Shown: positions 1 to 6,899, counted from the stretch's first letter. The stretch: DNA of 10,192 nt from CBDUUP01 sp965370435 (GCA_965370435.1 CBDUUP010000139.1:1-10192); one strand, 5' to 3'. Numbers and translations: made by a program. Notes: generated from the sequence alone by a model not told the origin.

Positions 1-93
1 GCGCTATTCGCGTGATTAGCGGATAAATGTTTTTAGGTTTTTCTTCGTGTCTTGGCGTTAAAAAAGGGAACTTATTATTGGACACGCACTTAG
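1..93. repeat. 93-bp dispersed repeat, copy 1
   Basis: These first 93 bases match positions 9203-9295 in the same orientation with, by my hand alignment, 6 mismatches and no gap (differences at 5, 28, 56, 65, 80 and 88). The repeat is AT-rich and has no convincing open frame. A degenerate echo of its middle part follows at about 98-119 (cttcgtgtcttggcg versus cttcgtgccttagtg). The left boundary is cut by the window edge, so the full unit may be longer. It lies just downstream of the kinase-like gene. Confidence 0.85.
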
Positions 94-142
94 TGTCTTC
101 GTGCCTTAGTGGTAAAAATAATATCAACTAACCATCATTCCC

Positions 143-1486
143 CTAATATGTCAAATTGCTCCCCCCAATGAACTCCCGCAGCACCGAATCCTGCGGCACC
201 GGCGAGTCATCTTCCACACCAGTGACTTGCTCCAGCGCATCATGCACCCGGGCCGCCCGCGTGTAAGCGTCCTCCCGCAGCGGATCGCCTTTGAATTTCT
301 CCGTCCATTCGGCGAAACTCGCCAGCAATTTAGGCCGGTAAAGCGGCAGCTCGTAAGGCATCCCGCTGTTGATGATGTAATCGGTTGTGTAGATATACGG
401 AATAATATTGCGCTTCTCACTGGAACGGACGTAATGCCAATGTAACAAGGTTCTTTCCGGGTCATAAGACCGATGCACCTCGTCTCGCAGCATCCGCCGG
501 ATGAGGCGGATATCAGTCCACCGAACGTACTCCCCATCATTCTTTTTCAATTGCAGCAGCGGCTCCAGATAGAGCCGGAACTGCCGCTCAGCCGGGATAC
601 CTTCGGTCATTTCCCCATATAAACCATGCAGGCTGTCAATCAAGATGATCTCGTTCTCCGCAACCTTCATCGGCGTTTGCTTGTCTTCCTGGCGCGTCCC
701 AGTCTTAAAATCGTAATAAGGGATCAAAATCTCCTCCCCCGCGATCAACCCCTTGAGATGCTGGTTGATTAAATCCAGGTCCAGGGCTTGCGGCGTCTCG
801 AAGTCATAGTCCCCAAACTCATCTTTGGGGTGCATATCCAGGTTGAAGAAATAATTATCCACATTGAGGGTCACCAACTTCATCCCCAATTTCCCCAGGC
901 GTTGGTCTAGCTTGATGGTGGTGGTCGTTTTTCCCGACGAAGAAGGCCCGGTGATGATGACCATTTTGAGCTCCTCCCTGCGTTTAGCGATCAATTCCAC
1001 CGCGTTGTCAACGTCTTTTTCGTATATGGCCTCCGATTCTCTCACGATCTCGGCGAACTCGCCCCTCTCAATTCGCTCGTTCAACGCCTCTACCGTGTGA
1101 ACTCCGTGGGCCACCGCCCAATCCAACACATACCAGGTTTTCCTCCAGGGGATGTTGCTGGAAGAGAACCGGGCCAGTGTATCCCGCTCCTCCCGCTGCT
1201 GAGTGCGTTCTTCCCGGTAGAGGATGTACGCTTTAGCAACCGCCGCGTGCCCATTCTCAATCAGGACCTTCTCAACAATATCTTGAACATCTTCCACCGA
1301 AGGAATCTCTTCTGGAAATGCCCTATCCTCCAGGATATCCACCACCTGCTGGCTGAGACTTTCCGCCGTCTCCCGGTCCCTCCCGCCCACCGATACCGCC
1401 GCTCGATAGATCGCATTGGCGATCCGGTCGGGGTTAAAAGGCACCACCGCCCCACTCCGTTTTCTAATCTGCTCAATTTTGCCCAT
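143..1486 (-). CDS. ATP-cone domain fused to uridine kinase/phosphoribulokinase-like P-loop kinase
   Basis: The 447-residue protein has two parts. Residues about 1-95 read as an ATP-cone (start KIEQIRKRSGAVVPFNPDRI, end around AYILYREER), the nucleotide-sensing domain known from ribonucleotide reductases and NrdR. Residues about 170-400 resemble the uridine kinase/phosphoribulokinase family: Walker A GPSSSGKT at 180-187, the substrate-side motif LNVDNYF at 207-213, FETPQALDLDL at 229-239, and a Walker B-like IILIDSLHGL at 280-289. Such kinases phosphorylate uridine/cytidine or related sugars in the cytoplasm, but the true substrate cannot be read here. Many bacterial Udk proteins are only about 210 residues, so this is a long, regulated version; nucleotide feedback through the ATP-cone is an inference. 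A purine-rich Shine-Dalgarno stretch (GAGGCGAGG) precedes ATG 1486. It is divergent from amrS and monocistronic in this window. Confidence 0.85.
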   Translation of the reverse strand: MGKIEQIRKRSGAVVPFNPDRIANAIYRAAVSVGGRDRETAESLSQQVVDILEDRAFPEEIPSVEDVQDIVEKVLIENGHAAVAKAYILYREERTQQREERDTLARFSSSNIPWRKTWYVLDWAVAHGVHTVEALNERIERGEFAEIVRESEAIYEKDVDNAVELIAKRREELKMVIITGPSSSGKTTTTIKLDQRLGKLGMKLVTLNVDNYFFNLDMHPKDEFGDYDFETPQALDLDLINQHLKGLIAGEEILIPYYDFKTGTRQEDKQTPMKVAENEIILIDSLHGLYGEMTEGIPAERQFRLYLEPLLQLKKNDGEYVRWTDIRLIRRMLRDEVHRSYDPERTLLHWHYVRSSEKRNIIPYIYTTDYIINSGMPYELPLYRPKLLASFAEWTEKFKGDPLREDAYTRAARVHDALEQVTGVEDDSPVPQDSVLREFIGGSNLTY

Positions 1487-1544
1487 CGTACCTCGCCTCT
1501 GATTAATTATCGTCGAAACAACCTCTATTGCATAAGGGTCTTAT

Positions 1545-1550
1545 ATTATA
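1545..1550 (-). promoter_or_regulatory. Probable -10 box of the kinase-like gene
   Basis: The minus strand reads TATAAT here, an exact -10 consensus preceded directly by CTG. No good -35 hexamer stands 16-18 bases upstream. The predicted start of transcription would leave a leader of about 50 nt ending in the Shine-Dalgarno stretch before ATG 1486. The region is AT-rich, so a chance match is possible. Confidence 0.4.
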
Positions 1551-1800
1551 CAGATGTATTAATTTTACGGTTGCCATTTCCCCATTGGTTTTCCACCATT
1601 CCCTCAGGAATCGAGGCTTTAGCCGGTAAACTATCATAATCTTCTCAATTTTCTATTCGCTATTCTCCACTCACTAATCTCGAACCCCACCGAAAACTAC
1701 CTCATCTCCAACATAAATCAAACCGTCTCTCATTTAGATCGCCGCAATTATGTTGCCACAGACCTTCCAATATGCTAAACTTAGACAATGTTGAATGTCA

Positions 1801-1830
1801 TTGGATACCGTTGACCCGTTTGTATACAAA
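1801..1830 (+). promoter_or_regulatory. Candidate leaderless promoter of amrS with 12-bp palindrome
   Basis: TTGGAT (1801-1806) and TATACA (1823-1828) are spaced by 16 bp, a fair sigma-70-type pair. Transcription would begin about 7 bp after the -10 box, at 1835-1836, which is the ATG of amrS. No Shine-Dalgarno sequence precedes that ATG, in line with a leaderless mRNA. The -10 box sits inside a perfect palindrome TTTGTATACAAA (1819-1830), which could also be a repressor site. Confidence 0.45.
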
Positions 1831-1835
1831 TACCC

Positions 1836-2843
1836 ATGAAACCCGCCATGCTCTTCGACAAACTCGACCGGGGACGAGTGCGCTGTATCCTCTGCGCCCA
1901 TCGCTGCGTCATCTCCGATGGCAAACTGGGCGTCTGCAAGGTGAGGCTGAACCAGGACGGCGACCTCTACACCCTGGTCTATGGCCGCGCCATCAGTCAG
2001 AATGTGGACCCAATAGAGAAAAAACCCCTCTATCATCTTTATCCTGGTTCCGCTTCCTACTCCATCGCCACCCCCGGATGCAACTTCAAATGCCAATGGT
2101 GCCAGAACGCCGACATCTCCCAGATGCCCCGCGAACGAGGCATGATCGCAGGCCGCCAGGCCGCCCCCGAGCAGATCGTTGCTGGCGCAATAGCCGCTGG
2201 CTGCCGCACCATCGCCTATACCTACACCGAGCCTACCATTTTCTTCGAGTATGCCTACGACACCGCCCAACTTGCCCGCCAAGCAGGTCTCGCCAACGTC
2301 TTTGTCACCAATGGCTACATGACCCCCGAAATGTTGGACGTTTTTCATCCATACCTGGACGCCGCCAACGTGGACCTCAAAGGCTTCCGCAAGAAAACTT
2401 ACCACCGCTTCGTGGGCGCAGGTTTCCAACCGGTGCTGGACAGCTTGAAGAAAATGAAATCCCTCGGAATCTGGGTCGAAGTGACCACCCTCGTCATCCC
2501 CGGCCTCAACGATGACCCCGCCGAACTTCTCGACGCCGCCCTCTTCATCGCCCGGGAATTGGGGCCGGAGACTCCCTGGCATCTCAGCCGTTTCTTCCCC
2601 CACTACCAAATGCCCGACATACCCCCAACCCCTGTCGAGACTCTGCGTCGAGCACAGGAGATCGGCCAAGAAGCCGGCCTGCGCTACGTCTATGTGGGCA
2701 ACGTAGCCGCCGAATCCGTCACCCATTGCCATCAATGTGGAAAGACCCTCATCCGGCGGCAAGGCTACCGGATTGCAGAGAACAATCTACAAGATGGCCG
2801 CTGCCCTGCCTGCGACACCCCCCTGCCTGGAGTTTGGGACTAA
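1836..2843 (+). CDS. amrS: AmmeMemoRadiSam system radical SAM enzyme
   Basis: The 335-residue protein is a radical SAM enzyme of the AmmeMemoRadiSam system, found next to AMMECR1- and Memo-domain genes in many anaerobes; its substrate is unknown. The 4Fe-4S cluster motif is C82-x3-C86-x2-C89 (GCNFKCQWCQN), which would bind the cluster that cleaves S-adenosylmethionine. An N-terminal cysteine cluster (C17, C20, C24, C34) precedes it, and a C-terminal zinc-ribbon-like pair (C298-x2-C301 and C323-x2-C326) follows the TIM-barrel core; these may hold further metal. It resembles PFL-activase-like proteins, but the neighbouring amrA and amrB settle the assignment. The ATG at 1836 lacks a Shine-Dalgarno; Met5 (1848) is an alternative start. 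The gene is convergent with amrBA rather than co-directional. Confidence 0.93.
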   Translation: MKPAMLFDKLDRGRVRCILCAHRCVISDGKLGVCKVRLNQDGDLYTLVYGRAISQNVDPIEKKPLYHLYPGSASYSIATPGCNFKCQWCQNADISQMPRERGMIAGRQAAPEQIVAGAIAAGCRTIAYTYTEPTIFFEYAYDTAQLARQAGLANVFVTNGYMTPEMLDVFHPYLDAANVDLKGFRKKTYHRFVGAGFQPVLDSLKKMKSLGIWVEVTTLVIPGLNDDPAELLDAALFIARELGPETPWHLSRFFPHYQMPDIPPTPVETLRRAQEIGQEAGLRYVYVGNVAAESVTHCHQCGKTLIRRQGYRIAENNLQDGRCPACDTPLPGVWD

Positions 2844-2850
2844 GTGCTAA

Positions 2851-2985
2851 GTTAAGCTAATTTTGTACTTCTTTCCTACTTTATAGAAACCAATAATATA
2901 CTGAGTTTATCAGGGAAAAAGTTTTTCAGTGTTTCAGTTTTTCAGCGATTCAGTGTTTCAATCTTTTACCAACATTTAGCTTAAC
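2851..2985. repeat. Intergenic repeat unit A with inverted ends
   Basis: The unit starts with GTTAAGCTAA (2851-2860) and ends with its exact reverse complement TTAGCTTAAC (2976-2985). Inside is an 8-bp tandem run whose words start at 2925, 2933, 2941 and 2949 (TTCAG plus three bases), then a degenerate TTCAATCT at 2957. It is homologous to unit B at 3003-3121. It begins 7 bp after the amrS stop codon. The small inverted-ended form resembles a MITE or REP-like element, but no mobility gene is present. Confidence 0.7.
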
Positions 2986-3002
2986 ATTACACTTAGTGCT
3001 CT

Positions 3003-3121
3003 GTTAAGATAATTTTTGTAAATCCTTCCAACCTTATAGAATTCATAATTACACGGAGTTTCAAAGGAAAAGTTTTTTCAGCGATTCAGTGTTCCAATAT
3101 TCCACCAACATTTAACTTAAC
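3003..3121. repeat. Intergenic repeat unit B with inverted ends
   Basis: Homologue of unit A in the same orientation, bounded by GTTAAGATAA (3003-3012) and TTAACTTAAC (3112-3121), which pair at 9 of 10 positions. It carries only two TTCAG 8-bp words (3077 and 3085) where unit A has four. That accounts exactly for its 16-bp shorter length (119 against 135). It ends 6 bp beyond the amrA stop codon, so the two units fill the whole convergent gap. Confidence 0.7.
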
Positions 3122-3127
3122 ATTGCC

Positions 3128-3733
3128 CTAAGAGTGAACCGGAGTAACGTCAGTGATTTCCCCATTGGGAGTTGATTCGGCGAAATTCTGGCTCTGGAAT
3201 TTAAAAATCTTCACTTTATCAATATTTTCCCATTCGTCTTCTTTTAACCCCGCCTTATTGCAGGTCCTGCTCAAGAACGTGAACACGTCCCAATCGTATC
3301 TCGTCGCCACCTGAGGCAGGAGCAAGCCTCCTGTGTTCTCTTTCCTGACGATCAACCCATCCCTGCCGACCTGGATGTGTTTCTCGTACTCCTCGGGTGA
3401 GTCCACTCGTACCTGTTCCGGCTGGGTCAGCACATCAACCTCGATACAGATCTCTGGGAGCTCTCCCGCCTCCACTGGCTGGAAGCGGAAGTCCCGGTAG
3501 GTGACATCTTGGGCCGCATTGATCACCGCTTCATATAGCGGCATCCTCGGTTCCGGGAAGCCGACGCACCCTCTCAATTGACCTCCTTTATGCAGCGTGA
3601 CGAAACATCCTCCCAAAGTTGAGAATTCTTCTTCAAGCTGCTTGTCCGGCAAGAACGGAACCGCCGATACGTTCGCCTCCACCGCCTTCCGGGCCAGCCG
3701 AACCAATTTAATGCCTTCCTCAAGATTCAACAT
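3128..3733 (-). CDS. amrA: AmmeMemoRadiSam system protein A (AMMECR1 domain)
   Basis: The product (about 201 residues) is an AMMECR1-domain protein. The family signature LRGCVGF follows a GGCFVTLHKGG strand, and a second conserved block GGLLLPQVATRYDWD lies in the C-terminal half. AMMECR1 proteins are conserved from archaea to humans; in bacteria they accompany Memo and a radical SAM enzyme, and the shared reaction is unknown. I prefer ATG 3733: AAGAGG lies 6 bp upstream and family members begin near LNLEEG. The upstream ATG at 3754 overlaps the amrB stop as ATGA but would add only RGKRRG, which is the translated ribosome-binding site. It is cotranscribed with and downstream of amrB. The C-terminal tail after about residue 180 is polar and probably disordered. 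Confidence 0.92.
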   Translation of the reverse strand: MLNLEEGIKLVRLARKAVEANVSAVPFLPDKQLEEEFSTLGGCFVTLHKGGQLRGCVGFPEPRMPLYEAVINAAQDVTYRDFRFQPVEAGELPEICIEVDVLTQPEQVRVDSPEEYEKHIQVGRDGLIVRKENTGGLLLPQVATRYDWDVFTFLSRTCNKAGLKEDEWENIDKVKIFKFQSQNFAESTPNGEITDVTPVHS

Positions 3734-3739
3734 ACCGCG

Positions 3740-3745
3740 CCTCTT
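3740..3745 (-). promoter_or_regulatory. Ribosome-binding site that decides the amrA start
   Basis: The minus strand reads AAGAGG within a longer purine stretch, 6 bp from ATG 3733. Its good spacing argues against the upstream in-frame ATG at 3754, whose first codons would be this site itself. Confidence 0.6.
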
Positions 3746-3750
3746 TCCTC

Positions 3751-4599
3751 TCATTCATTTTTGAGTACCACCGCCGCGCCGTACCCCACCACCGAATCTA
3801 GATCCCCGGTGGTCTCCCCAGAGGTGCTGTAATGCAGCTTGACCGCCTGGTTCGCGCCCAGTTCGAGCGCTGCCCAGAGTACGGCGGCGACCCCCGCTGC
3901 CCCGCAGGCCAACCCCCTCCCGGTGCGCTGCGCCTCCAACACCCCCTCCGGTGACAGGGAGGTGATCTGCTTCATCATCTCCGCATCCAGTTCATGGGCC
4001 AGGGATTGATCCTTGAAATGAGATAGATCCGTGCTGGCGACCAGCAGGGCCGAACGGTCTTTCAACACGCCCGCCAACGCTTTCCCCAGCCGTTGGAGTT
4101 CTTGTGAGTTGTAGGTAGTCACCATCACCGGCAGCAGTAGGAAGTCTCCCTCCAACGCCCGCTGCAAGAAAGGCAGTTCAATCTCCAGGGCATGTTCTCG
4201 GTCATTTGCGACCGGAGCCAGGCCGGGGCCGCCATCCGCTTCCAGCGCTTGCGTTAACGCCTCCACCGCCTCCCGGTCAATAGGTACCTGCCCCAGAGGC
4301 GTGTCGTATGCCCGGTGAGCGGAAGTCAACACCGGCCGGGGATGCCCCGCATGGAACGGCGCTGCCACCGCCACTACTTCGCGCCGCTGGCCCTGCACAG
4401 TCCTAAAGGCATACCCCGCCGTCCTCCCAGAGTAAGCGTACCCCGCGTGAGGCGCGACCAAAGCCACAACCTCGCCGTCCAGTTTAAGCGCCTCAGCTTG
4501 AGCGAGATATTCGTCCACCTGCCGCCCCAATTGCTCCGGATCGCCCGGATACCAAGTGCCTGCGATAGGGGAGGGGCGTAAGTCTGATACAGTTGACAT
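3751..4599 (-). CDS. amrB: AmmeMemoRadiSam system protein B (Memo domain)
   Basis: The 282-residue protein belongs to the Memo family, related in fold to class III extradiol (LigB-type) dioxygenases. The expected residues are visible: H51 in PHAGYAYSG, H83 in APFHAGH, H136 in REHALEIELPF, D191/H194 in STDLSHF and C232 in ACGAAG. H51 and H83 are 32 residues apart, the same spacing as the metal-site His49 and His81 of human MEMO1, and C232 corresponds to its Cys244. The usual GPSHH-like word is altered to APFHA here. The role with AmrA and AmrS is unknown; a metal- or redox-linked function is an inference. The start ATG 4599 fits family N-termini (RPSPIAGTWYPGD); a GGAG lies 10 bp upstream. Its stop overlaps the upstream candidate start of amrA (ATGA), indicating one transcript. 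Confidence 0.93.
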   Translation of the reverse strand: MSTVSDLRPSPIAGTWYPGDPEQLGRQVDEYLAQAEALKLDGEVVALVAPHAGYAYSGRTAGYAFRTVQGQRREVVAVAAPFHAGHPRPVLTSAHRAYDTPLGQVPIDREAVEALTQALEADGGPGLAPVANDREHALEIELPFLQRALEGDFLLLPVMVTTYNSQELQRLGKALAGVLKDRSALLVASTDLSHFKDQSLAHELDAEMMKQITSLSPEGVLEAQRTGRGLACGAAGVAAVLWAALELGANQAVKLHYSTSGETTGDLDSVVGYGAAVVLKNE

Positions 4600-4619
4600 G
4601 ATTGAAAATCTCCATTCCT

Positions 4620-4648
4620 ATTGTACAGAAAATTCCCTCGAAAAGCAA
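4620..4648 (-). promoter_or_regulatory. Promoter of amrB-amrA
   Basis: On the minus strand TTGCTT (4643-4648) and TACAAT (4620-4625) are separated by exactly 17 bp, a good sigma-70-type promoter. The start site would be near 4613, giving a very short leader of about 14 nt with GGAG at its beginning. It lies just past the terminator of the membrane-protein operon, so amrBA has its own promoter. Confidence 0.6.
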
Positions 4649-4658
4649 ATTAATAAAA

Positions 4659-4688
4659 TTTCCCCAGGCCGTTGAGGGCCTGGGGAAA
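4659..4688 (-). terminator. Rho-independent terminator after the membrane-protein operon
   Basis: A perfect 12-bp stem (TTTCCCCAGGCC at 4659-4670 with GGCCTGGGGAAA at 4677-4688) encloses a 6-base loop. Read on the minus strand it runs directly into TTTTATTAATTT, the expected U-rich tail. It lies 58 bp beyond the stop codon of the gene at 4747-5535. A second, weaker hairpin (AGGTAA 4697-4702 with TTACCT 4715-4720) precedes it. Confidence 0.85.
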
Positions 4689-4746
4689 CTGTCCAGAGGT
4701 AACTTGCATGATCCTTACCTGGCTATCCAAATAAAAGTACTCTGCC

Positions 4747-5535
4747 TCATTCCACCTCTCCCCCCCTAAACTGCCTCACAATCACCCACAGACCCGCCAG
4801 GATGAACACCGCGGGAATTACGTAATCCAGCAGAGAGCTAAAGGAGAGAAAGGCGATCCCCATACAGCCCATCATCCCGCCCGGGATCAGCGCCCACCAA
4901 AGCTTGGGATTGCGTACGTATGCGGCCAGAAAAGGGATGGCGACGGTGAGAAAGACGTAAGCCGGGATCGTAAGGCCATCCAGGATGTCCATCCCGATCA
5001 GCCCCACCATCACCCCGACCGCCGTCAAAGCGTAGAACGGAACCAGATACCACCATTGTTCCCGGTCGCGCAGGTACACGACCAAAAACGGCAGCCCAAT
5101 AACCGTCAGGACGAATGTGGCGATGAACTCGCCATCTAAAACATTCAACCCGATCAACCCAACCATCACGCCAATGGTTATTAATATGTAAGCCGGGATG
5201 AGCGACCACCAGACCTTATAGCGCTGAAACACGATCAGGAAAGGTACCGCGATAACCGTCAGGACAAACGTGGCAATGAATTCGCCTTGTAAAACATTAA
5301 AAGTGACTAAGGCGATCAATCCCGCCACCGCCCACAGCACATAGGTCAGGATCAAAAACGCTATCTCAGACCGGTCGGTGAGAAAGACCGCCAAAACGCC
5401 CAGTCCGGCCGCAGCCAGAATGCCCACCCACACCCATTCGGTGATTGTAATATACTGGTCCACCAGCGAGATCACCCCAAACACGATCAACAGCCCGCCC
5501 CATACTAATCCTTGCTTTTTAGCTTTCGTATCCAT
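4747..5535 (-). CDS. Repeat-module membrane protein, five modules
   Basis: I do not recognise a named family. The 262-residue protein is strongly hydrophobic and consists of five tandem modules of about 52 residues: roughly 1-57, 58-107, 108-160, 161-212 and 213-262. A typical module opens with WW-LIP-Y, has one helix rich in GVMVGLIG, a short acidic turn (LDGEF), a second helix ending PFLVVY, and closes with the charged loop LRDRE. That gives about ten membrane segments. By the positive-inside rule the Arg-rich loops would face the cytoplasm and the acidic turns outside. No signal peptide or catalytic motif is visible. AAGGAG precedes ATG 5535. It lies 36 bp downstream of its six-module paralogue and is probably cotranscribed with it. 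A scaffold, sensor or transport role cannot be decided. Confidence 0.75.
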   Translation of the reverse strand: MDTKAKKQGLVWGGLLIVFGVISLVDQYITITEWVWVGILAAAGLGVLAVFLTDRSEIAFLILTYVLWAVAGLIALVTFNVLQGEFIATFVLTVIAVPFLIVFQRYKVWWSLIPAYILITIGVMVGLIGLNVLDGEFIATFVLTVIGLPFLVVYLRDREQWWYLVPFYALTAVGVMVGLIGMDILDGLTIPAYVFLTVAIPFLAAYVRNPKLWWALIPGGMMGCMGIAFLSFSSLLDYVIPAVFILAGLWVIVRQFRGGEVE

Positions 5536-5571
5536 AGTTGCAGTCTCCTTTTGTTTGTAATTCTATCGAAG

Positions 5572-6528
5572 TCATTCCATCTCCGGCGCTTTGCGGGTGA
5601 ACTGCCGCGCCACGATCCAGATTCCTATCAGGATCAGCGCAGCAGGCCCCACGTACTCGACCAGCGTTTCTGACCAGAGAAAGACGATCCCTATCAGGGC
5701 CATGAACCCGCCCACCAGCAGCGCCCACCAATTCCTGCGATTACGTGCATACGCGTACAGGAAAGGGATAGCCGTGGCGAAGAAGACAAAAACCGGAACA
5801 ACGGTGTCTTCCCTGACATCCGTCAACTCGACCACACCGATCATGATGCCGATAGCCGTCAACACGTAGAACGGGATAAGCGCCCACCCTCTACTCCGGT
5901 CGCGCAAGTACACTATCAGGAAAGGCAGCCCAATCGCCGGAAGAATTATCAACGGCACAATCTCATCATTCATCCCGCTCAATTCATCCAGCCCGATGAC
6001 GATGCTCATGACGCCCAATGCATAAGCGGTGATAAGCGCCCACGTTTTCTCCCGGTCTCGCAAATAAACCACCAGAAACGGCAGCCCAATTCCCGGCAGG
6101 ATCAACAACGGCGCGACCGCATCATCTATCCTGGTAAATTCCTCCAGCCAAATGATGACGCTCATAATGATCAATCCATAAAAGGTGAGTAGCGGCCACC
6201 ACCGGTCCCGGTTGCGCAAGTACACCGCTAGGAAGGGCAGCGCAATGATCGGCAGAATCGATACGGCGATAATATCATCACTAAAACCTTCCCACAGGGT
6301 AAGAGCCAGTAAACCGGCCATACACAGCATTGCATAGGCCAGGATCAGAAACTCCGTCATGGAACGGTCTGTCAGATAAACAACCAATACCGCAACCCCG
6401 GCCGCAGCCAGGATGCCGATCCCCACCCATTCCGAGAATTCTACCCACAACTGCGCTAACGACATCAACCCAGTTAAGATCAACAAACCTCCCCAAACCA
6501 AACCTCGCTTTTGTGCTTTCGTATTCAT
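5572..6528 (-). CDS. Repeat-module membrane protein, six modules
   Basis: Paralogue of the downstream gene. I chose ATG 6528 (MNTKAQKRGLVWGG), 318 residues, because it has AAGGAG 9 bp upstream and matches the sister's start MDTKAKKQGLVWGG; an in-frame ATG at 6579 would add 17 residues without a ribosome site. Six modules can be laid out: about 1-57, 58-108, 109-161, 162-213, 214-266 and 267-318. The core words are PFLVVYLRDRE, PFLIVYLRDRS, PFLAVYLRNRD and WALIPFY. Outer turns carry Asp/Glu (DDAV, NDEIV, REDTV). Both proteins share the N-terminal GLVWGG block and the C-terminal I-V-RQF ending, so they differ mainly by one internal module. About twelve membrane segments are expected. Function unknown; the family may be specific to the lineage. 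Confidence 0.75.
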   Translation of the reverse strand: MNTKAQKRGLVWGGLLILTGLMSLAQLWVEFSEWVGIGILAAAGVAVLVVYLTDRSMTEFLILAYAMLCMAGLLALTLWEGFSDDIIAVSILPIIALPFLAVYLRNRDRWWPLLTFYGLIIMSVIIWLEEFTRIDDAVAPLLILPGIGLPFLVVYLRDREKTWALITAYALGVMSIVIGLDELSGMNDEIVPLIILPAIGLPFLIVYLRDRSRGWALIPFYVLTAIGIMIGVVELTDVREDTVVPVFVFFATAIPFLYAYARNRRNWWALLVGGFMALIGIVFLWSETLVEYVGPAALILIGIWIVARQFTRKAPEME

Positions 6529-6574
6529 GCTTTCGATCTCCTTATATTTGCGAATAGTTATTGTCAATAGATAT

Positions 6575-6627
6575 AGCAAATGCGCATATGGAAGTTGAAA
6601 TAAAAATCTACATACAGCGCATTTGCT
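6575..6627. repeat. 11-bp inverted repeat upstream of the membrane-protein operon
   Basis: AGCAAATGCGC (6575-6585) is matched by its exact reverse complement GCGCATTTGCT (6617-6627) across a 31-base spacer. It is centred about 70 bp upstream of ATG 6528, in the expected promoter region. It could be a two-site operator for a dimeric regulator or an RNA stem. On the minus strand a consensus TTGACA lies at 6562-6567, but the best -10 (TATAAG, 6541-6546) is only 15 bp away and overlaps the ribosome site, so the promoter is not settled. Confidence 0.55.
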
Positions 6628-6851
6628 GAGTGATTGAATGCTTTTTCAATCACCATACTCTTCTCATCCGGTCCTAGTTCGGGATACACAAACCGGCTCG
6701 TGCAATGGAAGAGTCTCACTTTCACTATCTTGGTCTACGCAAAAAAATATAAAAGGTTGCACCGATTATATACCCAAGAAGAATTCTCAACACCCAAAAC
6801 CCTCGCCCTATTCCCATGCTTAAAGTTGAAAATTGACCACCCTTCTTGTAG

Positions 6852-6873
6852 GGGCGACAGCGCCGCTGCGCCC
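6852..6873. repeat. Short hairpin repeat of the TAGGGGCGA type, copy 1
   Basis: GGGCG and CAGC (separated by one bulged A) pair with GCTG and CGCCC around a 3-base loop. The preceding GTAGGGGCGA and closing CGCCC are shared with the hairpin at 9128-9148, so both look like members of one short intergenic hairpin family. Confidence 0.55.
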
Positions 6874-6899
6874 TGGTCTGCCGCGGTCTCAAGGCGAAG

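Larger units (their letters stand above)
1487..1835. other. Divergent intergenic region between kinase-like gene and amrS
   Basis: This 349-bp gap separates two genes transcribed away from each other. It carries the minus-strand -10 box at 1545-1550 and the plus-strand promoter candidate at 1801-1828. The middle (about 1640-1735) is low-complexity pyrimidine-rich text with repeated ttct/ctattc/ctaatctc words. I see no coding sequence, tRNA or convincing terminator. Confidence 0.6.

Noticed and set aside
1734..2762. 342-codon minus-strand frame opposite amrS
   Set aside because: Its translation is Gly/Ala/Val-rich with no family motif, and it lies fully antisense to a gene with intact radical SAM cysteines.
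2925..2964. Possible iteron-type replication origin from the 8-bp TTCAG words
   Set aside because: No replication gene or DnaA-box cluster is near, and the same words recur only within the repeat units A and B.
3734..3754. Upstream amrA start at 3754 overlapping the amrB stop
   Set aside because: It would translate the Shine-Dalgarno stretch; the start at 3733 has good spacing and fits the family N-terminus. It remains possible because of the ATGA overlap.
6529..6579. 17-residue N-terminal extension of the six-module membrane protein
   Set aside because: No ribosome site precedes the ATG at 6579, the extension covers the Shine-Dalgarno of ATG 6528, and the paralogue starts at the equivalent of 6528.
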